Assembly (NCBI RefSeq): GCF_009674485.1
Contig: NZ_WKJJ01000008.1
Span: 1-64,000 of the forward strand
Source: Pseudoduganella rivuli
GTDB lineage: Bacteria; Pseudomonadota; Gammaproteobacteria; Burkholderiales; Burkholderiaceae_D
Direction of reading: 5' to 3'
Length of the DNA stretch: 64,000 nt
The position numbers and the translations under genes were made by a program. Of this stretch, positions 18,519-26,709 are shown in pieces (the first letter of the stretch is position 1; each line of letters opens with the position of its first letter). Below the pieces are notes generated by a model that saw only the letters and a program-made list of their open reading frames with translations, did no database searches and was not told the origin of the DNA.

Positions 18519-19730
18519 TTACAACTTGCCGAGGGCATGTGAAATAAGCCGGCGTTTGAGTACCGGCAACTTATCCAACAAGTTTAATCCTAAATTACGC
18601 GCCACGCGCACCGGCTCGAAACCGATGCCGAACAGGCGCTCCAGCCCGTCGGTGGCCAGTTGCATCAACAGCACGTCTTCCTTGCGGGCGCGCGCATAGC
18701 GGGCCAGCACGCGTTCGTCGCCAATGCCGCGGTGCGCTTCGCGCTCCGAAACGATGCGCACCAGGTCCGCCACGTCGCCAAAGCCCAGGTTCATGCCGTG
18801 GCCCGCCAGCGGGTGCACCACGTGGGCCGCGTCGCCCACCAGCGCCACGCGGTTCGCCACCATCGAATGGGGACGCATCAGCCGCAGCGGGAACGCGCGC
18901 ACCAACTCTGGCTGCACGGGCGTGAGTTTGCCCAATTTATCGTGGGCATACTGGGACAGGCGCTCGGCCAGCACGGAGGCCGGCTTGTCCGCCAGCGATT
19001 CGGCCAACATGTCCGGCGCCGACCACACCAGCGACACCATGTCGCCGGGCAGCGGCAACAGCGCCACGATGCCCTCTTCGCCCGTGAACCACTGGTGCGC
19101 CACGCCATGGTGCGGGCGCTCGCAATGGAAGTTGGTGACGATGGCACGCTGCCCGTACGAGCGGTAATCCATGCCGATATCGCACTGGCCGCGCACCCAC
19201 GATTCCGCGCCGTCCGCGCCGATCACCAGTTCCGCGTCGATGGCGGAACCGTCCGCCAGCCTGACACTGGCGCTATCGGCGTCGCACCGCAGTTCGACGG
19301 CCTTGCCCGCCACCATCGTGACATTGCTGGCAAAGCGCAGCGCCGCATCGAGCGCCTGGTTCAGGTTGGAATCTTCGACGATCCACGCCAGCGTGCCCGT
19401 GTGGGCGCCATACGCATCGAAATTCAGGCCGCCGGGCTGGCCGCCGTCGCCAAACACTTGCATGGCGTCGACCGGCGCGACACGGGCCGCGTCGAGCGCG
19501 CCCCATACTTTCAAGGCTGACAACAAATGGTAAGCCGTGTGGTTGAGCGCATACACGCGCACATCCCAATTGCCGCTGGCGGGCGGCGGGGCGGACGCGG
19601 CAGGAGTGAGCAGGGTGACGCTCTGCCCGGCCTGGGCGAACCCGAGCGCCGCCGCCTTGGCGACCGCGCCATTGCCGACGATGCAAATGCCGCTGCGCTG
19701 CCGCCGGGTGGAGGTGGTGGGATTATTCAT
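18519..19730 (-). CDS. UbiH-family FAD monooxygenase
   Basis: About 403 residues with the FAD-dependent aromatic hydroxylase motifs: dinucleotide-binding GICIVGNGAVAKAAALGFAQAG near the N terminus, the DG motif in ELVIGADGAESWVRGQ, and GDAAHVVHPLAGHGMNLGFGD near residue 300. Members include UbiH, UbiF and VisC of ubiquinone synthesis; betaproteobacterial genes next to dsbC are usually annotated this way. ATGs at 19730 and 19739 and a GTG at 19754 are all possible; none has a convincing Shine-Dalgarno. Which hydroxylation it performs is not visible here. Confidence 0.85.
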   Translation of the reverse strand: MNNPTTSTRRQRSGICIVGNGAVAKAAALGFAQAGQSVTLLTPAASAPPPASGNWDVRVYALNHTAYHLLSALKVWGALDAARVAPVDAMQVFGDGGQPGGLNFDAYGAHTGTLAWIVEDSNLNQALDAALRFASNVTMVAGKAVELRCDADSASVRLADGSAIDAELVIGADGAESWVRGQCDIGMDYRSYGQRAIVTNFHCERPHHGVAHQWFTGEEGIVALLPLPGDMVSLVWSAPDMLAESLADKPASVLAERLSQYAHDKLGKLTPVQPELVRAFPLRLMRPHSMVANRVALVGDAAHVVHPLAGHGMNLGFGDVADLVRIVSEREAHRGIGDERVLARYARARKEDVLLMQLATDGLERLFGIGFEPVRVARNLGLNLLDKLPVLKRRLISHALGKL

Positions 19731-19856
19731 GTCCCGCATTATATAGGGGGCCACCCTGCGCGCGGGCAGAGGGCCAGTACGACGGTCGGGATTGTGTCGG
19801 TGGCGATGCGCCGCGTATCAATCCGCGCTCGCCTCAAGAATTTTATGCATCGGCCC

Positions 19857-19884
19857 TTGCATTCTTTCAAAGAGTGGCTATAAT
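19857..19884 (+). promoter_or_regulatory. tRNA-Phe promoter
   Basis: -35 TTGCAT (19857-19862), 16-bp spacer, -10 TATAAT (19879-19884), 11 nt before the tRNA gene. Confidence 0.8.
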
Positions 19885-19895
19885 AGCTGGCTCTT

Positions 19896-19971
19896 GGCCT
19901 GGTAGCTCAGTTGGTAGAGCAGAGGATTGAAAATCCTTGTGTCGGTGGTTCGATTCCGCCCCGGGCCACCA
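19896..19971 (+). tRNA. tRNA-Phe (GAA), copy 1
   Basis: A 76-nt cloverleaf with encoded CCA. The acceptor stem is GGCCTGG/CCGGGCC, the D-arm TAGCTCAGTTGGTAGAGCA, the anticodon loop TTGAAAA with GAA at 19929-19931, and the T-arm GGTTCGATTCC. It is identical to the gene at 31194-31269. An intrinsic terminator follows. Confidence 0.97.
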
Positions 19972-19986
19972 AGAATATCCTTCGCG

Positions 19987-20016
19987 AAACGCCGATCCAT
20001 GCTGATCGGCGTTTTT
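19987..20016 (+). terminator. terminator of tRNA-Phe copy 1
   Basis: AACGCCGATC (19988-19997) and GATCGGCGTT (20004-20013) form a perfect 10-bp stem with a 6-nt loop, and GTTTTTGTTT follows. The rest of the gap to 20150 shows no gene or other structure. Confidence 0.85.
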
Positions 20017-20150
20017 GTTTCCGCAGCAAGAAGTCCTCGTGTCCGGTCTATTTCCGGCTCACCTTCCCACTGTCGCGCAACCGTCCGAATCGTCCGATCG
20101 GTCGGGGTTGAGCGATTGGACTTCCCAAGTGTCCATGTGGAGGCCGGCGC

Positions 20151-22703
20151 TCAGCCCAGCCAGACCGGATCGAACGCGGCAATGCCGGCCAGTTCGATGG
20201 TGACGCCGTCGGACAGCGTCAACAGCACATTGGCGCCTGCCGCGCCCACCGACGCCACCACCACGCCGGTCAACACGATGCGGTCGCCCTGCCCGCCGTT
20301 GAAATCCGTGATCACGTCATGCTGCGCACCGCCGCCGGCAGCCGGCGCATACACGAAGCGGTCGGCGCCAGCGCCGCCGGTGAGGGTGTCAGAGCCATCG
20401 CCGCCGGCAAGCGTATCGTTGCCATCGCCGCCACGCAGCACATCGTGTCCGCCACCGCCGGCGAGGCGGTTGTCCAGCGCGTTGCCGGTCAGCTCCACGG
20501 TGGCGTTGGCGCCGCAGATGACGTCTTCCACATTGGCCGGCACCGTCAGCACGGCCTTGCCGCCCGTGATATCAATCACGTCATGGCCCTGGCCGGGCGC
20601 TTCGACGATGCTGACCGCGCTGTCGTCCAGGGACACGATCGACAACACATAGCGGTCGTCGCCAGCGCCGCCGATCAGGGTATCGCGCGTGCTGTAGCCG
20701 TAGTTGCCGCCGCCGTGGCTGACCAGCGTATCGTTGCCTGCACCGCCATCGAGGATTTCGTCGAAATAAAACGTCGTGGCGCTATCGGACAGATAATCGT
20801 CAAAAGCCGTGCCGATCACACCGTTGATGTTGACCAGCGTGTCGTGCAGCGCCATGCCGGCCACCTGCCCGCTGCCCGTCACGTGCGCATATCCGCGGGT
20901 GCCGTCGAAGTGGTATTCGGTCGTGTTGGTGACGATGGCGCCGGACAGGAGCACCGTCACGCCGGCGCCGGCGGCGCTGTAGTCCACCGTATCGGGAACG
21001 CCCGACGGCGCCCAGTCGCCGCCGATCAGGGTGTCGCCATCGCCGCTGGCGACCAGCACGTCGCTGCCGTCGCCGCCATTGACCGTGTCGATGCCGGCTC
21101 CGCCGTCGAGGCGGTCGGCGCCCCAGCTGCCCTGCAGGCTGTCGTCGCCGCTGCCGCCCAACAGTACGTCGTTGCCGATGCCGCCATCGAGCGTATCGTT
21201 GCCGGCGCCACCAGCCAGGACATCATCGCCGCCGCGTCCCCACATGGCGTCGGCCCCCGCACCGCCATGCATATGGTCCGTGAGCGAGGTGCCCAGCAGC
21301 GTGCCGCCTGCCGCGGCAGCCGTGATGGTCATGGCCGCGCCGTCAAACACCGTGCTGGTGCCGGCGCGCTGCGCTGTTTCGCCGGCATCGGTGCCATACA
21401 GGTATTGCAGCGCTGCCAGGTCATAGGCGCCGTAATGCGCGGCAAACCGGCCGCCCGGATCATACGACGCCGTCATGACCGTATAGTCCTGGTTGTCCTC
21501 GGCCAGCGTCAGGCCGCCGTCCGACACCACCGCATGCTTCAGGCCCAGTGCGTGACCTATCTCATGCAGCAACACGTAATAGCCTTCGCTGCCCGGTTGC
21601 ATGGCAGCATCGCGCATGAGCTGCGCGTTCAGGAAGACATCGCCATAGGTGCCCTCCTGGTCCAGGTTGTCCAGCGATTTGGGATTGTCGTTACTGAGAC
21701 CATCGTCCACGCCCGGTTCGTAGGCGGTGCCGCCGGTATTGAGGTTCATGTCGCGCATGCCCAGTGCAATGTCGGCGCCCAGCGCGGCAGGCACTTCCTG
21801 GAACGACAGGCCGGTGGCCTGCGCCAGCACGCGGAAAATCGCGCGCGCCGCATCCATCTGCGCACTGTCGAAGGCTTCGAAGCCCGCCACGCGCGCCAGG
21901 TTGGGCTGGTGGCTATAGGCATACTCATTGTAGTAATCGGGCACGCCCGTCATGAAGCTGTACGTGACCGTCAGCGGCGTCCCGTTGGGGGCTTGCTGGA
22001 TGAATTTGCCGTACCAGGACACACTGCATTGGAGCAGCGCCATGAACTTGCTGGAGTCCACGCTGCCCGGCGCAATCGATGGGTCGGGCACGAACGGATG
22101 CGCTGCCGGCACCAGGGGCACGGCGGCCACCGATGGCGCGCCCTGGCTGTCGAGCGCATGGGCGCTGCCCAGGCTCGCGGTCGCGTGGACCGCCCCCTCC
22201 AGCGCAGCGCCGGCGGCCAGGGCCGACGCGTCATCGGTCACGCCGGCCAGGAACTTCTTGGCGTAGGCCAGCGCAGCGGCGCCGTTATAGGCGCCCGGAT
22301 GGTCGGAAGACGCCAGCGCCTCGGTAAAGCGGGTCGCCACCCGGACCTTGTTAGCCACGGCGTCCGCATCCTGGCCTGCCGCCGCATCGGCCAGCACCGC
22401 CACCACGTCGGCGGCGCCTATTGCGCCCGCCTCGTACAAGCCGGTCCAGAAGGCCAGCCCGGCAGCTTCCGCATGGCGGCCAAACAGGTTCAGGTAGACG
22501 CTGTCCACCACCTCGGCAGGTGTCCGCGCTCCGATCAAGCCGGCGTATTCCGGAGACTGGGCAAACGCTTGCGATACGGCACGGGTATCGCCGCCGGAAG
22601 CCGCCACCACGGCTTCCCAGTACGCCAGGCCGGCCACATCGGCGGGGCGATTGAAATACGCTACATACAGTTTTTCAATGGCGGCAGTGTAGCGGGTGAC
22701 CAT
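20151..22703 (-). CDS. serralysin-like RTX metalloprotease with DUF4214 domains
   Basis: 850 residues. Residues 1-125 contain two DUF4214-like repeats (YFNRPADVAGLAYW and LFGRHAEAAGLAFW). The metzincin core has HEIGHALGLKH (380-390) and a Met-turn near M410 followed by YGAYDLAALQYLYG, as in the M10B serralysins. Calcium-binding RTX nonapeptides (GGAGNDTLDGG type) form one cluster at about 479-560 and another near 740-800. There is no Sec signal; such proteins leave through type I secretion, but no type I exporter is in the window. AAGGAG sits 7 nt before the ATG. It lies 162 bp after the anti-sigma gene on the same strand. Confidence 0.9.
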   Translation of the reverse strand: MVTRYTAAIEKLYVAYFNRPADVAGLAYWEAVVAASGGDTRAVSQAFAQSPEYAGLIGARTPAEVVDSVYLNLFGRHAEAAGLAFWTGLYEAGAIGAADVVAVLADAAAGQDADAVANKVRVATRFTEALASSDHPGAYNGAAALAYAKKFLAGVTDDASALAAGAALEGAVHATASLGSAHALDSQGAPSVAAVPLVPAAHPFVPDPSIAPGSVDSSKFMALLQCSVSWYGKFIQQAPNGTPLTVTYSFMTGVPDYYNEYAYSHQPNLARVAGFEAFDSAQMDAARAIFRVLAQATGLSFQEVPAALGADIALGMRDMNLNTGGTAYEPGVDDGLSNDNPKSLDNLDQEGTYGDVFLNAQLMRDAAMQPGSEGYYVLLHEIGHALGLKHAVVSDGGLTLAEDNQDYTVMTASYDPGGRFAAHYGAYDLAALQYLYGTDAGETAQRAGTSTVFDGAAMTITAAAAGGTLLGTSLTDHMHGGAGADAMWGRGGDDVLAGGAGNDTLDGGIGNDVLLGGSGDDSLQGSWGADRLDGGAGIDTVNGGDGSDVLVASGDGDTLIGGDWAPSGVPDTVDYSAAGAGVTVLLSGAIVTNTTEYHFDGTRGYAHVTGSGQVAGMALHDTLVNINGVIGTAFDDYLSDSATTFYFDEILDGGAGNDTLVSHGGGNYGYSTRDTLIGGAGDDRYVLSIVSLDDSAVSIVEAPGQGHDVIDITGGKAVLTVPANVEDVICGANATVELTGNALDNRLAGGGGHDVLRGGDGNDTLAGGDGSDTLTGGAGADRFVYAPAAGGGAQHDVITDFNGGQGDRIVLTGVVVASVGAAGANVLLTLSDGVTIELAGIAAFDPVWLG

Positions 22704-22865
22704 GGCGGCGCTCCTTTTCTTGCCAGCTTACGCCTGTCATGCCGGATTGCAACATTTTATTTGCACGCCGCCGGCAGTGGCGCCACGCGCCATGGGGACC
22801 GCTGCCGTAACAATATCCCGCGCCGTCGGCCTCGCCTTTAGCGTCGATGCCCGAAGATCCTTTCT

Positions 22866-23639
22866 TTATTTTCCCCGCCGTACCCAGCCATCTTGCCGCG
22901 CAGCCCGCTCCCCCTCCGCATCCAGCGCCGGACCCGCGATGCGGGCGTCGATCGCTTCCAGCACCACGGCCGGCATGGCGCTGGCAGCCTGCCGGTAGTC
23001 GCCAGCGGCGCCCCGCTCCGCTTCGGCCATCACCGGCAGGGTCCATTGTGCGCCGTTGCGGCACGCCAGGCCCGCCGCCGTCCCGATGCGGAAGCTGCGG
23101 CAAAAGGCGCCATCCCTGGCGGCAAAGCTGACGCCGATCGTGACGTTGGCGCCACCGGGCGCGCTGCCGGCCAGCTGGCTGGTCAGGGCCTCCGCCAACG
23201 CCCCCGTGGCCACCAGCGCGCCATCGGCACTGGCAATGCCGGACTGGGACTGATTGCCGCCGAGCAGCATGCTGCCGGCCAGCACCCCGACCGCCAGCGA
23301 GGCGGCCATGCCTCCCCACTCGGCCCATGACCAGCCACGGCGCGGCGCGCGGGGATCGGGCGGGACCGCCGCCGCCTCGGCCGGGCCACTCCCGCTTGCG
23401 CGGACCGCGGCCAGATCGGCCACCTTGCCCGGCAGCGCGGCGGCCGTCAGGCGCGCAGGCAATGGTTCGTCCAGCACCGGTGCAAACGCGCCAAACACGT
23501 CCGCGCGCAGCGCCTGGTGGCGCGCCACCCGGGCGGCCACTTCCGGGTCGCCGCGCATGGCGCGTTCGACTTCCTCGCACTCCGGCTGCGCCAGTTCGCC
23601 GTCGGCATACGCCATCAGGGTTTCATCGGAAAGGCTCAT
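22866..23639 (-). CDS. membrane anti-sigma factor
   Basis: 257 residues. The N-terminal domain opens with MSLSDETLMAYADGELAQPE, the typical start of zinc-less anti-sigma proteins. One transmembrane helix (GMAASLAVGVLAGSMLLGG, about 108-126) follows a Pro/Arg linker, and a periplasmic C-terminal domain with two Cys completes it. Its ATG overlaps the sigma stop (ATGA), the usual sign of a coupled sigma/anti-sigma pair. It should hold the ECF sigma factor at the membrane until a periplasmic signal arrives. The signal is not known. Confidence 0.85.
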   Translation of the reverse strand: MSLSDETLMAYADGELAQPECEEVERAMRGDPEVAARVARHQALRADVFGAFAPVLDEPLPARLTAAALPGKVADLAAVRASGSGPAEAAAVPPDPRAPRRGWSWAEWGGMAASLAVGVLAGSMLLGGNQSQSGIASADGALVATGALAEALTSQLAGSAPGGANVTIGVSFAARDGAFCRSFRIGTAAGLACRNGAQWTLPVMAEAERGAAGDYRQAASAMPAVVLEAIDARIAGPALDAEGERAARQDGWVRRGK

Positions 23640-24136
23640 TTCACTGTCCTCGCTTGATCGGATAATAATTCCTGCAATGCCGCGCGGGCGCGTACCAGCC
23701 GGCTGGTCAGCGTCCCCATGGGGATTTCCAGCACCTCGGCCGCCTCCTTGTACGGCATGCCGTCCACCAGCACCAGTGCGACCACCATACGGTGCTCGTC
23801 CGACAGCATGCTGACCGCCTTTTCGATCGCCATGCGCTGCTGATGCGCTTCCGCGTAACCGTCGCCGACATGTTCGCCCGCTTCTTCCGGCGCAAACAGC
23901 CGGTCGCGCCGCATGCGCGAGCGCACCTCATCGATCCAGGCATTCTTGATGATCCTGAACATCCAGCTGTCGAGCCGCGTACCGGGCTCCCATTGCCCGC
24001 TGCGCGCCAATGCGCGCTCAATCGCGGCCTGCACCAGGTCATCCGCATCCTCGCGGTGGTACACCAGGGTGCGGGCGAAGCGGCGCAGGCGCGGCAGCAG
24101 GGCCGCGATGTCATGATTGATGGCGTGATCGGTCAT
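23636..24136 (-). CDS. ECF RNA polymerase sigma factor
   Basis: 166 residues with sigma region 2 (LRRFARTLVYHREDADDLVQ and the -10 recognition helix near SWMFRIIKNAWIDEVR) and region 4 (LSDEHRMVVALVLVDGMPYKEA then IPMGTLTSRLVRAR). No sigma 1.1 or region 3, so it is an ECF type. The ATG at 24136 is chosen because region 2 needs this N terminus and because the proposed promoter ends within a few bases of it; there is no Shine-Dalgarno, so the message may be leaderless. An in-frame TTG at 24208 would place the promoter inside the gene. Cognate anti-sigma overlaps downstream. Confidence 0.92.
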   Translation of the reverse strand: MTDHAINHDIAALLPRLRRFARTLVYHREDADDLVQAAIERALARSGQWEPGTRLDSWMFRIIKNAWIDEVRSRMRRDRLFAPEEAGEHVGDGYAEAHQQRMAIEKAVSMLSDEHRMVVALVLVDGMPYKEAAEVLEIPMGTLTSRLVRARAALQELLSDQARTVK

Positions 24137-24143
24137 GGATAAC

Positions 24144-24193
24144 AGGTAAACGCTGGCGCCATGGATTTTAATCCCTGTCCCGTACGTTTTCCT
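24144..24193. promoter_or_regulatory. bidirectional ECF promoter with shared palindromic -35
   Basis: The 12-bp palindrome GGATTTTAATCC (24163-24174) lies between divergent sigma and subtilase genes. Rightwards, GGATT is followed after 17 bp by CGTTTTCCT (24185-24193). Leftwards, GGATT on the minus strand is followed after 17 bp by CGTTTACCT (24152 to 24144). The same motif with the same spacing occurs once more at 25584-25614. GGAnT/CGTT elements with this spacing are typical of ECF sigma promoters. Use by the neighbouring sigma factor is inferred. Confidence 0.7.
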
Positions 24194-24225
24194 GCTCAAC
24201 AGGTACAAAGTACAGCCACTATATA

Positions 24226-25548
24226 ATGATCCGACCAGCCATGATGCCGATCAAACCACTCATCACCGCGTTGGCCTGCGCACTCGTCACCTGCAGCGCC
24301 CACGCGCAACTGCGCTTGCCGCCATTGCAACTGCCGCAACTGCCGCAGTTGCAAGACCAGTTGGGCAGTCCCCTGCTGCGCGGCGGCCAGCGGCTGCTGG
24401 ACCGCAGCGATCTTGGCGATTTGCGCGGCTTGCGCCTGAAGCAGGTTGGCGACTTGCTGAAATGGCACCGCGACGTGCTGGAAGCCGACCCGCGCGGCGA
24501 GCCGGTGGTACGGCGCCAAATCCTCGCGTGGCCGGCCAGCCCGCAAGGACTGGACATGGCGCGCGCGGACGGTCTGGCCGTGACCGGCGGCGGCGCCGAT
24601 GGCGTCCTGGTCTTGCACCTGCCCGCCGGCGCGGACATGGCCGCCACACTGGAACGCCTGCGCGCCGCGGATCCCGAGGGCGCCTATGATTACAACCATA
24701 TCTATACCGGCAGCGGCGCCGCGCCCCGGGAGCTGGCGCCATCCACCGGCACCGACAGCGTTCCGGCCGCTCCCGGCGCGGCCGCCGGGGCATCGCGGGT
24801 CGGGCTGGTCGACAGCGGCATCGAGCGCGGCCATGAAGTATTCGCCGATGCCGCCATCGTGCGATGGGGTTGCGACGACGGCCCCCATCCCAGCGCGCAT
24901 GGCACGGCGGTGGCGGCCTTGATGGTGGGCCGCTCGGCGCGCTTCCAGGGCGCCGCGCCGCAAGCCACGCTGTATGCGGCGGACATATATTGTGACAGCG
25001 GCAGCGGCGGGTCGGCCGCGCGCATTGCCGCCGCGCTGGACTGGCTGGCGCGCGAGCAAGTCGCGGCAATCAATCTCAGCCTGGTCGGACCGCCTAACCA
25101 GATCCTCGAACGCGTGGTGCGCAACATGGTGCAGCGCGGCCACCTGCTGGTCGCCGCGGTCGGCAATGATGGGCCGGCCGCGCCGCCGTTGTATCCGGCC
25201 AGCTATCCAGGCGTGATCGGCGTCAGCGGCGTCGACAGGCAGGGGCGGCCGCTGCCGGAAGCGGCACGCGGTCCGCAAGTGATGTTCGCGGCGCCCGGCA
25301 GCCAGATGGTCAGCGCCGCCATCGGCGCACCGCCTTACCGCACCGTGCGGGGTACCTCGTTCGCGGCGCCGCTGGTGGCGGCGCTGCTGTCCCGTGGACT
25401 GGGGCCGCCCGCGCCGCACACGGCCAAGGCGGCAATCGCCAGGCTGGCCGAGTCCGCCACCGGCATGGCGGCAGGCGCCCGCAGCAATGACATTGGATAT
25501 GGCGTGCTGGGGACGGCGTTCCGCACCGATCCGGCATCTTTCCGCTGA
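24226..25548 (+). CDS. secreted subtilisin-like (S8) protease
   Basis: 440 residues with a Sec signal peptide (cleavage about AHA-Q, residue 27-28), a propeptide-like region of about 155 residues, and a compact S8 catalytic domain. The triad is D196 (LVDSGIE), H225 (HGTAVAALM) and S378 (GTSFAAPLVAA), with oxyanion N314 (AVGNDG). It is divergent from the ECF sigma gene and lies behind the right-facing half of the shared promoter. ATGs at 24226, 24241 and 24244 are possible starts; none has a strong ribosome site. Its likely role is an extracytoplasmic protease made in response to the ECF signal. Confidence 0.9.
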   Translation: MIRPAMMPIKPLITALACALVTCSAHAQLRLPPLQLPQLPQLQDQLGSPLLRGGQRLLDRSDLGDLRGLRLKQVGDLLKWHRDVLEADPRGEPVVRRQILAWPASPQGLDMARADGLAVTGGGADGVLVLHLPAGADMAATLERLRAADPEGAYDYNHIYTGSGAAPRELAPSTGTDSVPAAPGAAAGASRVGLVDSGIERGHEVFADAAIVRWGCDDGPHPSAHGTAVAALMVGRSARFQGAAPQATLYAADIYCDSGSGGSAARIAAALDWLAREQVAAINLSLVGPPNQILERVVRNMVQRGHLLVAAVGNDGPAAPPLYPASYPGVIGVSGVDRQGRPLPEAARGPQVMFAAPGSQMVSAAIGAPPYRTVRGTSFAAPLVAALLSRGLGPPAPHTAKAAIARLAESATGMAAGARSNDIGYGVLGTAFRTDPASFR

Positions 25549-25583
25549 CAGGCAAAAAAAACCAAAAAAATTTTCAGGGCGAT

Positions 25584-25614
25584 GGATTAAACCGCCGAGG
25601 GCGGACGTTTTCCT
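25584..25614 (+). promoter_or_regulatory. ECF promoter of the Gly/Ala-rich protein gene
   Basis: GGATT (25584-25588), 17 bp, CGTTTTCCT (25606-25614). It matches the divergent promoter at 24163-24193 in both halves and in spacing, and the ACGTTTTCCT block is identical. Here the palindrome around the -35 is broken, fitting one-way use. A leader of about 40 nt with CAGGAG would precede the gene. Confidence 0.7.
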
Positions 25615-25659
25615 TGCAACAGCCGCAGACGGTCTGCGGCGCCAACCAGGAGAACCATC

Positions 25660-26358
25660 ATGAAAAACGTCACCATCGCCAAACCATTGATCATCGCCCT
25701 GTCCCTCGGTATCGCGTGCTCGGCCCAGGCCCAGTTGCTGGGACGGGGCGGCGCCGTCGGCGGCATCATCGGAGGTTCCGGCAGCTTCGGCGGCCAATTG
25801 AGCGGCATGACATCCTTTGCCGGCCGTGGCGACGCGCTGGAGCGCACGCGTTCAGCCACCAATGCCATCAATACCGATGAACTGCGCAAGCCGCGCAGCG
25901 CCAATGGCGAAGCCGGCGGCAATGGTGCGGCTTCCGGTTCGCTGGCCGGCAACGTGATGAAGAACGCCGCGCTGGTGCAACCCGTTGCCAACGGCGCAAC
26001 CGGCAGCGCCAGTGGCAACGGCGCCGCCGAGGGTGCGGTCAGCGCCGACAGCGGCAACCATGCCGCCCTGCCGGACAGCGTGGCGCAAGGTGCACGCGGC
26101 GCGGTGCAGCCACTGCGCGACGGCGCCAGGTCCCAGACCGACAATACCCGCGGCTACACCCAGACCAGCGCGGCAACGGTCGCGTCTTCCGCCAAGGGCG
26201 GCAAGGCAGCGGCGGCCGACGGTGCACGCGCTATCGGTGGCGCGGCGGCGGGCGCCCAACCGTCGGCCGGCACCAGCGGCTCAGCGAATGGCGCGGCGAA
26301 CGGCACCGCCGGCCCGGGCAGTAAGGCCGGCAAGGATAGTGGCAGCGGCGCCATGTGA
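25660..26358 (+). CDS. secreted Gly/Ala-rich protein of unknown function
   Basis: 232 residues: signal peptide (cleavage about AQA-Q, residue 24-25), a Gly-rich segment (RGGAVGGIIGGSGSFGG), a short charged stretch (about 57-85) and then low-complexity Ala/Gly/Ser/Asn sequence to the C terminus. CAGGAG precedes the ATG. No Cys remains after the signal. I recognise no family. Composition suggests an extended, surface or matrix-like exported protein, possibly a substrate of the subtilase. It follows that gene by 111 bp but has its own copy of the ECF promoter motif. Confidence 0.75.
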   Translation: MKNVTIAKPLIIALSLGIACSAQAQLLGRGGAVGGIIGGSGSFGGQLSGMTSFAGRGDALERTRSATNAINTDELRKPRSANGEAGGNGAASGSLAGNVMKNAALVQPVANGATGSASGNGAAEGAVSADSGNHAALPDSVAQGARGAVQPLRDGARSQTDNTRGYTQTSAATVASSAKGGKAAAADGARAIGGAAAGAQPSAGTSGSANGAANGTAGPGSKAGKDSGSGAM

Positions 26359-26709
26359 ACTCCCTGGAGACCAGGGCGCACGTTCCCCTGGCGTCCTGAT
26401 TAAAATCCTTGCGCCGGCCCATTGGGGCTCCATGAATTCCCGGATTCGCGAATGTGGCCGGCGCCGGAGTGCGTGGAACTACGCGACCAGAAAACGTCTT
26501 TCTATATGCTCAACAGCAACGTGCCAACGAAATATCCGACACCGGTGGGATTTCTCCTACAAAATAAAGTATATTTGGATCCGTAAATGCGCAATGATGC
26601 GTCCAGCCTGCGCCCAGCAGGCGGCCGCGGCGGCACCTAACACGCCCCGATCTCAATGCGATCGCGCTCCCTCCTGCGCGCCCTTTCACATGCTCGGAAA
26701 GGAAATCAC
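26359..26709. other. intergenic region, 351 bp
   Basis: It holds a small hairpin CCCTGG-aga-CCAGGG near 26362-26376 just after the stop codon, with no T-tract. The right half is AT-richer (about 26500-26590) and probably carries the chemoreceptor promoter. I looked for a sigma-28 type site and found only a poor match around TAAAGTAT (about 26565). No further gene is seen. Confidence 0.5.

Noticed and set aside
19911..20111. Short ORF starting in tRNA-Phe copy 1
   Set aside because: It runs through the tRNA and its terminator and has no ribosome site.
22704..22865. Copy of the ECF promoter motif before the serralysin gene
   Set aside because: No GGATT/CGTTT pair with 17-bp spacing was found in this gap, so membership of the protease in the ECF regulon is not supported.
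26500..26600. Sigma-28 (flagellar) promoter before the HAMP-repeat receptor
   Set aside because: TAAAGTAT is followed by a poor -10 at the wrong distance.
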